A stretch of DNA of 64,000 bases from Gigaspora rosea (Eukaryota; Glomeromycota; Glomeromycetes; Diversisporales; Gigasporaceae): assembly GCA_003550325.1 (NCBI GenBank), contig QKWP01000008.1, forward strand, positions 623,376 to 687,375, given 5' to 3'. The notes under the pieces were generated by a model. The model ran no database searches. It worked only from the letters and a program-made list of their open reading frames with translations, and was not told where the DNA came from. Of the stretch, positions 47,967 through 59,994 are shown piece by piece. The position numbers were made by a program, and so were the translations under genes. The stretch's first letter is position 1. The number at the start of each line of letters is the position of its first letter.

Positions 47967-48112
47967 TATTGTAAGTAGAAACAGAATTTAAGTGGATTTG
48001 GAATTTTATATAAGACCTCATTTTCAGGGTTGATTTATCATATATACCCATACCCTAATTCTAATTTAACTAGGAAATTCCGAATCTACTTGAATTCTGT
48101 TCCCACTTACAA
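47967..48112. repeat. Small foldback element, about 146 bp
   Basis: Arms of about 40 bp: left atattgtaagtagaaacaga, right (reverse complement) atattgtaagtgggaacaga, both continuing through a ggaattt stretch. The loop of about 65 bp contains ccctaattc. Non-coding. Confidence 0.8.
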
Positions 48113-48119
48113 TATAAAT

Positions 48120-48335
48120 AAAAAGCAATGCAAAGATCTTATGTTTGATAATTAATCATTGCTGCTATTGCTATGATAGCGGTGCAAGATCTCAAATTGA
48201 TTCTTAGGTGATTATATTAGTAGTGCAAGGGACCTCATGTTTGGTGATTGTGCACTATGACCGTGATAGCAATCAAGGACCTCATGTTTGGTGATTAGGT
48301 TCTGTGGTCCGCAAGAACCTAGGTTGTAATTAGGT
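48120..48335. repeat. Diverged tandem repeat, unit about 60-70 bp
   Basis: Three to four loose units share aaggacctcatgtttggtgatt (variants aaagatcttatgtttgataatt and aagatctcaaattgattctta) followed by gctatgatagc-like words. Non-coding. Confidence 0.65.
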
Positions 48336-48359
48336 AAAGAGCTCATGTGGGGCCTATGG

Positions 48360-49140
48360 GCATATCGCATTATTACATAATTTATTTGATCGATTTTGTT
48401 ACAGCTATGTGATTTTTTCTTTACTTTCTTATTTGAAGATGTGACAGGTTGGTTTGATTAGATTATAAGGTAAATGATTAGAAAATTCTTAGAGTTTGGA
48501 TATCCTGATATGTATGATAGATTTGTAACTAATGGCGAACAAAATCCCATATGTCCTTCCTTCTGTATTAATAAAGTTAACTGATCGAATAAATTCATAC
48601 CAACAAACCAGTAGTCATACCCATTTAACTTTTTACCCAAAAGGTTATACCTTTAATAAAATTTAATGACCATCTTATATCCTATCAAAGAGGCAGGATT
48701 GGCAATGGATATACTCCATTGAGAAAATTGCGAATGGAGCCCAATGGAATGGAACCAAAGTTCCAAGAATAGTGTTCTAATTTCTAGACTCATCTCGACC
48801 TGTTGAAAAAAAGGTCAAATGGGTCAATGTCAATGAGGTTGGTTGGCTTCCATTAGCTCTATTCAAAAATATTTCAATAGAGCAATGTCAGCGGAGCTGT
48901 TCTCCATTTGTCCCAATGGATAAATAAGCCAACTCTGCGAAGAGGGTAGTGGATATATTCAGATATTATTTCTAGATATGTAATTTTTTATAATGATCAC
49001 CAGGTAATCCAGGTATGATATCTTAGGGTACAACTATTATAACAACCTTTTTATTAGAAAAAAATTTTAATAAAAAATTAAAATTTGGATTGTGGTTTAC
49101 AGAAAATCAATTAGTAATATAAAAACAAACAATTATTTTA
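48360..49140. other. Intergenic, no gene recognised
   Basis: Open frames on the minus strand near 48458-48640 are short and unsupported. The segment 48690-48960 is rich in caatgga/tccattg words (ccaatggaatgg, cccaatggataa), perhaps a degraded element. Confidence 0.4.
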
Positions 49141-49143
49141 TTT

Positions 49144-49302
49144 CAGGGTGAAACCCCACTGAATTTTAGTAAAACCCATTTTGATCATAGGGTTTGGGTG
49201 AAATCTGCGTTAGCATAGTGTATTTTATATGTTAACGCAGATTTCACCCTCATGTGATCTGCATAGTGGATTTAACCAAAATTCAGCGTGGGTTTCACCC
49301 TG
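49144..49302. repeat. Foldback/MITE with CAGGGTGAAACCC ends, 159 bp
   Basis: Ends cagggtgaaaccc and (right, reverse complement) cagggtgaaaccc are perfectly inverted. Inner parts ggtgaaatctgcgttagcat and gttaacgcagatttcaccct are also inverted. A diverged relative lies at 27515-27620. No target duplication visible. Confidence 0.85.
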
Positions 49303-49309
49303 TTGTATA

Positions 49310-50570
49310 ATTTTTAGTAAGTTTTTTTTTTAAAAAATTTTTACTATAAAAAAAAAAAGCCGTGCGGCTGTGTCACTGATCACCATCTCATGTTATGAAA
49401 ACCAAGTCTATAATTTTGTGCGGCCTTATATATAATGTGTTATAAAATTTTGCAAACATTTGGAAATATCACATAAATATTAGCTTGTTATATATATTAT
49501 ATATAGCTGTAAGAAACTAATCAATATGAGCCAAGCCGATAGGCTGCAGATACACACTAAATATTGGCTAACTATCATATCCACATATCAAAAAGTTTCT
49601 GTAACATGTCTGTTCAATTTATGTGACCTATCTATCATCTTACCAATAGGGCACAAAAATATTATTGTTGAATCTGTAAATATTGTAGTTGTAGTATAAA
49701 TTGAAAATAGTTAAAAAGAATAGCTAAATTAAATAGATTGTAACTTGAAAATAAATTAGTTCTAAGTTTACTAAATAATGTTCAAGTTTGTATTTGAATT
49801 TATAATATATAATAAATTATATAAATTATATTGCAATTTTATAAAAAAAGAGTTTATTCTCAAAAAAAAACTGGATAGATAAAGTAAAAGCCTACAAAAC
49901 TCTTATTTATTTTATAAAAAAATCAAGTTTATCTAATTTTTAAATGATAAATTTTTAATTTAAATCTAATTTTTGATGTTTATTTATATTTTTATAAATC
50001 ATATTAATAATTATAATTGAGTCTTTTAAAAAAAGTTTTTTAAATTTAAAAAAATCAAATTTTATATGCCCTATTTATATTCTTATAAATTATATTAATA
50101 ATTATAATTGAAATCTATAAAAAGAGTTTTTAAAATAAAATTATATTTTGAGTAATAATATACAAAGTTGTTATTTTGTAATTCTACTTGTTTAAAAATT
50201 GCATATTTGACTCAAATTATACCCATATAGTCTTACAAAAATATATTCTATATATAACTTACAAGTGCTAAAAATTATGTATAAATTGTGTTTTATTATA
50301 AATAATTACAAACTCAAAAAGAAATTTTTGTTTAAAAATATTAGATTAATATATAAACTAGAATCATAGTTATTTAAAATACTTTGTTAGTAGAACTCTA
50401 AACAATCTATATGAGGTTATATTTGAAAATTGCTAATATAGGCCTTTTTTAAAAAAGGTTACATTTGAAAAGTAGGTATGATATTGGGTAAAAAGTCTAT
50501 TTGAAAACAGCTAATCACTAAATAGATATATTTGAAATTTTACTAATAAAATATCAATTCTTATAAAATG
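49310..50570. other. AT-rich stretch without gene
   Basis: Nothing recognised except homopolymer runs. Confidence 0.5.
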
Positions 50571-50575
50571 CACTT

Positions 50576-50930
50576 ATGGTGTTTTACCACCACCATAGGT
50601 AAATTAGATCTGCAAATCTGTGTAACAAAACAAATAAATAAATTTTTACAAACCAAAAAATAAATTTTAATTACTTTAGGGTTAGGGTAAGGCCTGGGAT
50701 TTTATTGGTGCTTTAGTATATACAAAATTTAGCAATGAATTTTTGTTATTAGAGCCCCAAAGGTGGTTTCATAAGCAAAATTTTGAGATATGAATGTTTT
50801 TTTAAAAAAATAAACAAAAAAATGAAATTTTTTGTTACACCTGATCTTAAATTTTGATTGACTATTCTAATAGTTTTGTGTAACATGGTGCAAAACACCA
50901 TAGGTGCGTTTTAGTAAACTCTAAATAATT
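50576..50930. mobile_element. TIR element with GCACTTATGGTGTTTT ends, about 350 bp
   Basis: Left aaaatgcacttatggtgttt and right (reverse complement) aaaacgcacctatggtgttt are inverted over about 20 bp. It contains the gttacacctgatc module (50834-50846) and agggttagggt. No coding capacity; exact ends and duplication uncertain. Confidence 0.6.
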
Positions 50931-51875
50931 ATTATAAATCTTATATTTGAAATATGCTAATAATAAATATAAAATAAGTTTTAATTAGCAATCTCATAAG
51001 AATGTTAGTATTATTTTATAGTTATTATAGCACAAATTACTATGTATTTTATATAGTTATGAAATCTTTTTTTACTCTAAACATATAAAAATTTTATATA
51101 GCTACAAATGTTAAAATTAAATATCTTATAATCCACCAGATTAATTTTAATAATTTTATTATATTATATGTAAAAAATCTTCATTTAAAAAGTCAAAATA
51201 TGTTAGCATAATAAAAAAAAATTTAGTTATGAAGGAAAAGAAGATTTCATAATATATATAGATTAAATAGTAATTTGCACAGATATAATTCTATCAGTAT
51301 CCTATCCTTCTTAGACAATGGTTTTTTTTTTAGAGAATGTTTTGAAGTATATTTTTTTTTAATAAACATATTATATTCCAAAAAAAGATACAGAAGACTA
51401 AATTCTTATATAATATTTGAAATATAGATTATATATACCAATATAAAAGTGTTAACAAAAAAATTTACTATAATGCCCAAATATAAGCTCATATGAGATC
51501 CTATATATAGGTACTATAATTGAGTATTTTTATTTTTCTATACAACTTTTTAATTTGATTAATATTAAGGTAAGTAACCTTAAATAGTATTTTCTTAGGT
51601 ATTTATTGGCTAAGATTATTGGATTAAATATATTTCTATATCAACCAACTCAGATAAAACTAAAAATTTTGGGGTAATTAAAGTGAATGTTCAAGAAAGA
51701 TTACTATTTGATAATAATTTTTTTGATTTTGTATTTCAATGGCTTTGATTACTAGATATAACTAGGCTAATGCGTAGCATTGTAGGGCCGGAGCCAAAAT
51801 ATTTAAAATTTTAAATACTATATAGTACTGCATAGTATTTATATAATTTTATTTAAAAAATTTATTTTTAAAAAA
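50931..51875. other. AT-rich stretch without gene
   Basis: Nothing recognised. Confidence 0.5.
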
Positions 51876-51879
51876 AGTT

Positions 51880-53290
51880 GCATTGCGCGACTAGTTTACG
51901 TACTTTTATATTATTTGCTTCAAGATTTTCTTTCGGTCCAACACCAGAAAGCATTAATATCTTTAAAAAGTAAATACAAATAAAAAAAAATGCTTACAGC
52001 TTTTTCAGAGTTGAAATCAAGTTCACCATCAAGTGTGAGATTGTAAATCTAAGGATTGAATTTAATTTAATTAATTGTTGTAGTTATTGTAGTTATTGTA
52101 ATAATCCAGAAATTATACAAAAAATAACAGTTTAATAGCATACAAAAACTATCATAACGATTTCAGTATCGACTACAGTACCGTGCTTACAATTCTTGCC
52201 ATTAAGTAGTTTAAATCTAAGTAGAAAAAAAAGTCAAAGGTGTCATTATAAAAAAAGGAAGCCTTGAATGACAATTTCACAAAAAGTAATTTACCTGGCA
52301 TGATGTCGTTTTTGTATAATCATAAATGTTAACTTTGGTAGCGGCAATTTTTCAGATTTGTAATACTTTTCAAGAGCTACAAGTAAGGGTTCCAATTCAT
52401 CTGTTTTAACAGTTTCAAACTGGGTTTCTCCAATGCCATCCCAATAGAAAATAATTTCTGGAAGTAGTCTTCCCTTAACTTTACATTGTTCAAATAATTC
52501 CAAAACCATTTCATTAAGATTCTCTATAATATCAACGTCATGCCTTAACTTTTCATTCATCCAATAGCGACAAGAATATTCTGTTAGGTTGTCATTCATC
52601 AAACCACACAACTGCAGAAACACTAGGTCGTCCTTTTTCTTATCTTCTTTGCTTGGATGATAAACATCAGCGCGAATACCATATGCTAATATAATATAGA
52701 GATAAATTTAATATTTAGTTTAAATAAATTTTGAATAAATAAATTTAAATACAAGTGTATTATTATTATTATTATTATTAAATTCTCTTGTTCTTACCTG
52801 AGGGCTATTAATAGCAAAATTGGCTTCTACTTTATCTTTATAACGAGTGGAGAGTTTTTTTTGCTTGAAGTTGAAAAAGGCAAAGTAAGTACATTTTTGG
52901 GCATCTTTGAGGCAGTCGTCCGGTAGCACCACTACAAATAATGACTTCACCTTTTGGAGTAATAAAGGCCTCACGCACAGTACCATTACAAAAATATCTT
53001 ACACCAATTGCAATATTTTCTTTTTTATTCTCCTCATCCCAAATAATTTCTAATACATGAGCATATGATCTAATATCTACGGCAACAACTTTTCTGAAAC
53101 CATTTGGTTCTGAACCTGGACGGAATTCAACTTTTTTTTAACGCATCTCTTAGATAGCAATCAGCCAAAGTTGCATTGAAGTTCCAGTTAAAGATGGCAT
53201 TCGTGGTTGAGCTAATTTAATAAAGGCTATACTAATTTAGCTTGTAATTAATCGTCGTTTTAAAACACCTGCAATGTCTTATGGCAAGGC
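51880..53290 (-). pseudogene. GMC-type oxidoreductase fragment
   Basis: On the minus strand 53170-52925 encodes LADCYLRDALKK, then VVAVDIRSYAHVLEIIWDEE, AIGVRYFCNGTVREAF and GEVIICSGA. This matches the central part of GMC oxidoreductases (usual form: GVEY...EVILSAGA). After about 100 bp that does not fit, NFAINSPQ ends at a CAG|GTAAGA donor (52798). An AAAG acceptor at 51961 leads to ILMLSGVGPKENLEANNIK, the next GMC motif (SPQ-LLMLSGIGP); the join is in frame. The family is FAD-dependent alcohol or sugar oxidases. The FAD-binding N-terminus and catalytic His region are not in the window's readable frames. 53170-53290 is decayed, with stops and a frame break at an A run. The 837-bp intron contains Argonaute-like sequence. 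Confidence 0.75.
52150..52685 (-). pseudogene. Argonaute PIWI-domain fragment (two exons)
   Basis: Minus-strand exon 52685-52295 follows a TTAG acceptor. It reads GIRADVYHPSK (the first catalytic Asp region, GADVTHP in the family), a helical stretch, PEIIFYWDGIGETQF (family RDGVSEGQF, second Asp), and LTFMIIQKRHHAR (family ITFIVVQKRHHTR). A GT donor at 52294 and an AG acceptor at 52217 join it in frame to FKLLNGKNCKHGTVVDTEI (family PGTVVD). The PIWI end with the last catalytic His is not found, nor are PAZ, MID or N domains. Argonautes bind small RNAs in silencing; this piece alone would not. It lies wholly inside the intron of the GMC fragment, on the same strand. Confidence 0.85.
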
Positions 53291-53299
53291 CAAACGAGC

Positions 53300-54890
53300 C
53301 TAAAATAGGAATTTAGAACGAAAAGAATTAGTATTTTTTTTTTAAATAATAAAGAATTGGGATTAGAGCGTAGTGTGAGATCCAAGTTTGGATCTTTTTA
53401 AAGTAGTTTGTTACGAGAGATCATTGCATTACGTACCGGGACACAAGCAAAAAACTCAATCTGTACCCGGAGATAGTATTTGAGAGTTAAATCTAAAGGA
53501 AGTACGAAACGAAGTTTAATGGTCAATGTAGTGCACAAACGTAATTAATAATAAAACAGGTTTTTAATAACAAACAGGGTTTTATCGTTCTACTACTTTA
53601 GAGGGTAAAACTACGATACGATAGGTTTATTTTTTTTTTTGCCTTTTTTTTTGACATTTTGATTACGCGACACGCGTGAGGACAGACAAAAAATATCAAA
53701 GTTGCACTTTTGATAAAATTTCTATAAGATGTACAAAGATGCATCAGAAAAGATACGTTTTTTGGGCAAAAAGCATCAAAAACGTAACTTTTGTATCACT
53801 TGCATAGACACTAACTGACCGTCGCTACGCTCCGGCCAATAATAAAATGTGGTCAGATGTAATAAACGAATATGTTAGAGTTTTAAAGCCAGCCAGCTTT
53901 TTAGAAGTATGCTTATTTGAAAAATAATATCACTTTAGTTTATCATTTAAATAAGCATTTTTATAATAATTTGTTTTCTAAAAAAGTTATATTAAATTTC
54001 TATGCCATTTGATGAAGGGCCGTCAACTCAATATACATATAAAATAATGTTAATGTGTATCTTAATGTTATCTAATAGCTTCATACTTTATTTACATAAT
54101 ATCTATTCAACATTATGTTATTTAATAGTTTTATTCTTTTATTTATATAATGTATATTTCAACTATTATGAAAAAAATGAAATATTAACAAAGCAATGCA
54201 GTGATACGGTTGTATATCATAAAATAGAGCAATGTTTACAAAATCATGGTTTTTGACACTTTGCCTAGTTTTATACAGTATTATAATTTATAAATGATTT
54301 TATAGATAAAAATATTTTAATACTTGACGCGGATCATAATGAAACCAGATTAAAATGAACTGTGGAATTCTATTTAACTCTCTAAAACCCACTTATACTT
54401 GTTTAACATAAGCTTTACTCTAAACTAACCTCTAGTTTTAACCTTAATCTTAAAAAAATGCACCAAAAAAAAAAAAATGGTTGTCAATTATTTTATATTG
54501 TACATATTTCATTTTAATCCGTCACAATACTTATGCATTATTTAAATTAGGCCAACTAGAAATATTAAAAAACGAGAAAAAAGTCTGCTATGGTATAAAG
54601 CACACCCATATTGAACTTATTAAAGCAGTATGTATCGCACAAATTAAATTATTTTTAAAAAATTAGTATTTTAAAGCTTTTAATCTTGCATAAAATTACA
54701 GATTTTGAATAATACAGTCAATGCAACAAATTCTCTTAAACCTATTCTAACAAAAATTTTGAAATTTCAGATAAAAAATTTGATGAGTTGGTTAAAACAA
54801 TAGAAAAAGAACTATTTGAGGGTGATGGTTATCATTTTTTGCATTCGTGCTTATGAAAAAATGGTAATGATAATTAATCACAATTCAAAG
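53300..54890. other. Intergenic, no gene recognised
   Basis: Open frames at 54002-54256 and 54481-54666 (plus) lack any recognisable motif. The segment 53340-53830 is GC-richer in places (gattacgcgacacgcgtgagg) without a clear identity. Confidence 0.4.
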
Positions 54891-54904
54891 TAATCTATAC
54901 AGTC

Positions 54905-55090
54905 ATACCTGGGTTATATCCCATGGGTTATATCCCAGCTTGTGTTATATCCCCAGATATAAACAAGATAAATTTCTTTTTTTTTATATGTTTTTAAATG
55001 TTTTATGTGTTGAGTTATATCCGCCTTAGTTATATCTCCAAAAAAGCTCTGGAAAAAAGGGGTGATATAACTCATATGGCTGAATAAAAT
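54905..55090. repeat. TTATATCCC-rich element fragment
   Basis: The word ggttatatccc and variants recur four to five times between cagtcatacctgggttatat (54900) and gatataactcatatgg (55078). The start resembles a cagtc-type TIR; a matching right end is not evident. Confidence 0.5.
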
Positions 55091-55343
55091 ATTTAATTTA
55101 TTCATATTTATTACAATCTGAACATTTTAGATAACTAATTTGAATTTATTTATACCATAATATTCATTTAATGATTCACTACCTAAACATCATTGCTACT
55201 TTATCATAACCTTTTCTAAAATTATGAAACTTTCGGTATTACAATTTTAATTATAAAATTATTAGCGTATACATATTGATATGATTAAAACGAGCAAATT
55301 AATAAGTAAGAAATTAAATATTATTTTAAGATAACCTCAATAT

Positions 55344-57080
55344 TTAATTTCCCATCAGAATTTTCACTGCTTGTAAAAGACTACCTAGATGAATTGTAAC
55401 TAAATATATTAAGTTTTCTGGCGAGATTTTCATTTTCATTAAACTAAAATACAACTCGTATTCTTTTATTTTCATCTTTAGAGGTTCCCATGCCATTATA
55501 ATGAATATCAAATAATTATCTGATCTATCATTTTCAACAGACTTCATATACCATTCAAATGCTTTCTTTTCAATTTTAGAGACCCATATGAAATCTAAAA
55601 TAATTTCCAATATAAAGCTGTGCAAGAATCTTTATTTTAAGCGAATTTCAAATGCCATTCAAATACTACCTATCTTTTAACTTCTAGCAATGCTAAAACC
55701 ACTTTGTAGAAGAATCCAACATTTATTGCCTTTGAGATTTCTACCTTCAGCAGATTTTTTGAACATTCAAATGACTTCTTTTCGTCTTTAAATTCCTATA
55801 TCAATTCTAAGCAATCTCCAACATATGTCAGTCCATTGGAATTTCCGTTTTCAGCTGATTTCAAATACAATTCAATTGTTTTCTTTTCATCTTTAGAGAT
55901 GGTTAACCCATTTTTGTAACAAACTCCGACAATAAACTGCCCAATATTATTTCCATTTTCAGCTGATTTCAGACTACTCATATGCCTTTTTTTGTTCTTA
56001 GAAGTGCCTAAGCCAAATCGGTAAAATCCAAAAATTGAATCCGAACAGATTTTAAATACCATTCAAATGCTTTCTTTAATCTTTGGATATTCCTATTCCG
56101 AATTCAAAACACTTTCTAATATTGTATTGTTCGCGGTAATTTCCTTATACAAATCAATTTCCAACATTTAGTTGTCCCTCAGAATTTCCATATACAACTG
56201 ACTTCAAATACCATTTTCTCATCTTTAAAAATACCAAATACAGATGCAAAACAATCTCAAACAATTAGTTGTTAGCTGACTTAAGATATCATACGAACGA
56301 ATTTTTTTCATCTTTAGCAATTTCTATACCATATTAATAACAAAATTCGACACATGTTTGTTAGTTTTACATTTTTTGCAGGTTTAGAAGACCATTTGAA
56401 TGGTTTTTTTTCATTTTTAATCTTATACCATTTTCATAACAAATTCCAATTTTACTTGTCCATTAAAATCTTTATTTTCATCCGATTTAAAATGCCATTC
56501 AAATGCTTTTTTTTTTGATTCATAGAAATGCCTTTACCACCCTAGTAACAGGCTTCAACCATTAGCTGTCCACCAGAATTTTCATTTTCAACGGATTTCA
56601 AGTACTTCCAAATTCGTTTCTCATCGTTACAAATGCACTTTTCAAAGTGAAAAAACTTTCCCAACATTTAATTTCCAATCAGAACTTCCATTTCAGCTGA
56701 CTTCAAATATCACTCAAATGCTCTCTTTCCATCTTTAGCAATTTCTATACCATATCTGTAACCACATCCAACAATAGTTGTTCATTAGTTTCAGCACAGT
56801 TTAAATTCCACTCAAATACTTTTTCTTCATCTTTAGGAATACCTATTCCAGATGTAAAGTACATTCCAACACTTAGTCATCCATCAGAATTTGCATTTTA
56901 AGATGATTTTAATACCATTAAGATACTTATTCTCATCATTAAGAATACTATTCCAGATGCAAAACAATTCCCAACGCTTAATTATCCATTAAATTTTTAT
57001 TTTCAGATGCCTTCAATACCACTCAAATGCAATTTTTTCATTTTAGTAGCTCTTACATTATATTCATAATAAGATCCAAT
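55344..57080 (-). pseudogene. Decayed Sel1-repeat array
   Basis: Many short minus-strand pieces match the Sel1 consensus, for example FIVGVCYKNGL...SKDEKKTIELYLKSAENGN (55840-55960) and KKAFEWYMKSVEND (about 55530-55570). Units recur every 108-120 bp out to about 57060, so ten or more repeats once existed. Frames change from unit to unit and stops are common. The unit differs from the 41093-43184 array (KSAENGN type instead of KKSADL), so it is a separate, older family member. No kinase part is seen next to it. Confidence 0.8.
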
Positions 57081-57249
57081 ATTAAATTGGTTAGATGAAT
57101 TTTAACCCGTAAAATTGAGTCATTTGCGAAGTTTTGATTTATTTGAAGATATTCAAATTAAAATCCATTATATATCATAATTGATGAAATTATATTTAAT
57201 GCATATTTCTACAAAAAGGTGTGTATCGCGTCAGCATCTCTATCGAACA

Positions 57250-57617
57250 CAGTGTTCTGAATCTGTTTTGAAATTTATATTCCATGAAAACAAATTTATT
57301 TAACATAATCGCAAAAAATTAATTTATTTTATTAACAGAAAAAATTATTTATATTCTATTTTCAAATTTCCTAATTCGGACAATAGCTGAAATTTATTCA
57401 AATTTTCTTTCTCGTCTTTTATGTTCATTCATTTTCTTTTCGACCAGAAGAACTCTGCTCAATTTATAATTTATTCCATCTGACATTATGAAATTAAATT
57501 TATTTTGAGAACATATATTTGTCTCAAAATTTTTTTTCATAGTGAACATTTAAAGACATCAAATATTATCAAATCATAAAAGTACATTCTCATGAGAATA
57601 CAAGATTTCAAACACTG
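57250..57617. mobile_element. hAT-type MITE, CAGTGTT family, 368 bp
   Basis: Ends cagtgttctgaatc and (right, reverse complement) cagtgtttgaaatc, flanked by atcgaaca (57242-57249) and atcaagca (57618-57625), 6 of 8 matching. Internal cattctcatgagaat matches the copies at 5408 and 39460. An older copy. Confidence 0.7.
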
Positions 57618-57619
57618 AT

Positions 57620-58789
57620 CAAGCATTAAACATTCCAATTAAATATATTAATTATATCACACATTTATAAACCCTTAGATTTGGAAAGTTGTATAGTTCT
57701 ACTATATTATTTTTTTCAATATTGTCACTTCAATCGTTGCATTGCGAATGTTGTTTTAAGCCAATTGAGTTATCTTTCAACCTATTTTTTTTTGTTAATG
57801 CGCTATGCTAAGTACATGAAATTTGTTTATAAATCCTTCATAATTGAAATTTTAAATATTACCAAAATTTTATATTATTTTTATCCTTGATCGATAATAA
57901 ATCGATTAACGTTAACGGATTGAATCATAAATATAACCGAAAGTGAAAGTTTGATTAATACTATCAAGTTTTAATTTGCATTAATAACTGAGTTAGTTCA
58001 CGTTGGAATTATTATTGTTTCTATCTTACTGTAATAAATCTTAATATTATGACGATACATAGTAGTTACATAGTATGTGGCTCACTAATTTTATTAATCT
58101 AATTTCAAAAATACAAAGTGCGAATAACGAACGAAAGATGATTTTTAAAAAAAACAAACGAATGACAACTGAAGATGTGAATAATAATAATTTGTTGTTT
58201 CTGCATCCTTGATTCTCTTTGATTCAATTTTCACGCATTGATTATTAATTCATAGTAATAGTTGATTACGATGCACGTTCTGATTACGGTTTTTGGATAT
58301 ATAAAATAGCAACGAATGTTTTTAACAAATTTAAAAGGCTTCTGGATTTGTGGCAATAATATTACACGTGCTGCTTTGCGGCACGTGTGCCAATCATTTG
58401 TCAAATTACCGTATTCGATAATTTGCCCAATAATGGTGTTATCAGGCAATTTATGATCATGATTGGTAGGGAGTCACTCACTGAGTTTTAAGTTGAATAA
58501 ACATGATTACGTTGTAACACATGAAAAAAATAACAAAATAACGGTAAGAAATTTTTTCATGATCATATGAGTTTGCCGGATAATTTATAATATATCAACA
58601 AAAAAAAATAAAATTTAAAAATTTTTATTTGATGTAACAGTAATAAAATTTGTATTAAATAGAATTTATTTATATGTAAGAAAATTTAAGGATATATGAA
58701 AATTTGGTCCATCCATAGTCGTTAGGGTCAGGTTCATAATCAAAGGTTAGTTCTGTTTTTAAAAAAGATTGTCGGTGAAATAAACTTGC
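57620..58789. other. Intergenic, with one hairpin, no gene
   Basis: No supported frame. 57970-58050 is a single diverged unit of the satellite seen at 43990-45040. A hairpin (cacgtgctgc...gcggcacgtg) lies at 58365-58395. Confidence 0.45.
58365..58395. repeat. GC-rich hairpin related to 27720-27754
   Basis: acacgtgctgctttgcggcacgtgt is an imperfect palindrome followed by gccaatcattt, the same context as the perfect hairpin at 27720-27754. Confidence 0.7.
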
Positions 58790-59994
58790 CAAAAAGCTGA
58801 AATAAGGTGTCAGTGAAATGATTTATTAATTGTGATACTGTATTTTCTTTTTTCCGCAAATTACGTCATTATTATAATATTTAACGAAGCATTTTCAATA
58901 GTTCAGATGCTTACAATATACCGTAGCACATAATAGCTTCTTATTTTATTATTTCAACTAGCCAGTAAATCTTTTTTAAGTACTCACGTTTTATGAAAAT
59001 ATAATTTTTTTTTTTTTAGATGCGAGCATAAATAAGTTATGTATATTCTAATTTACTAGATTCTGCTATAAAATTTTAAGATTTCTAATATTGTTTAATT
59101 TAATGATTTTAATATTTCTAAAAAAAAAAAAAATTGATAACGATTCGATTTTGCTAATATGAATCAAGGTAATAATATTTATATATTTATTGACTACAGT
59201 ATGACAAGTTAGCAAGTATAAAGTTTAGTTTAAAATAAGACATTATTGTTTGCAAATATGCTAATTTTACATTAATGTAGTTGATTATGTATTCAACTAT
59301 TATTTATTAATGTGTTAATTACTGTGATTTAAGATGGATACAAGGCATGCATAAAGATTGTTTACTAGTTAATAATTTAAAATGATTTTCAATTTGCGAA
59401 TCTTTTCATCAGGGAGCTTCAAAATAACACATTATGGAGATGTGTGTAAGCTCTAAATTGAATTTTGTTGTGTTCGGTAATTCACGTTTATGTAATTAAA
59501 CTTTATTAAAATGTAATCTTAAAAAATCTTAATAAATATACATATATCAATATTTATCTGAATAGGTTACCAATGCTTTAATTCTGAAATTCTAAATATT
59601 TTTCGGATAATATTTTTATAGGAATTTTTTTAATCTCGATCTATATCGTTAAATAAATTTCTATAATTTGCCGATCTTTATATTATTTTTACTGTTAATT
59701 ATATATAAATTATACAAATTATCAGATTTAAATACATTGTATTTAAACATAGCATAATCTCTCTCTCTATCATTAATATCTTACATCTTAAATTTAAATT
59801 AACACAAAAAATTACAAAAAAAATTAATGCATCATTTTAAAAATTTTGCATTTTTTTACTTGTAATTTACAAATGTTAATTATGACTATATACATTTATA
59901 ATTCATAACTAAAAATATATTTTAAGATTTGGATTATTCGATATTAATTTAAAACCAATATTTTTAATATCATTCCCTTGAAGCTTCAATGAAG
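58790..59994 (-). repeat. Segmental-duplication flank, copy C (3' side of LRR tract)
   Basis: Collinear with flanks A, B and D over most of its length (words tatgacaagttagcaag, gatttaagatggataca, ggtaattcacgtttatgtaa and gctttaattctgaaattcta). It is the 3' flank of the LRR-kinase at 59995-62746. Confidence 0.75.
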
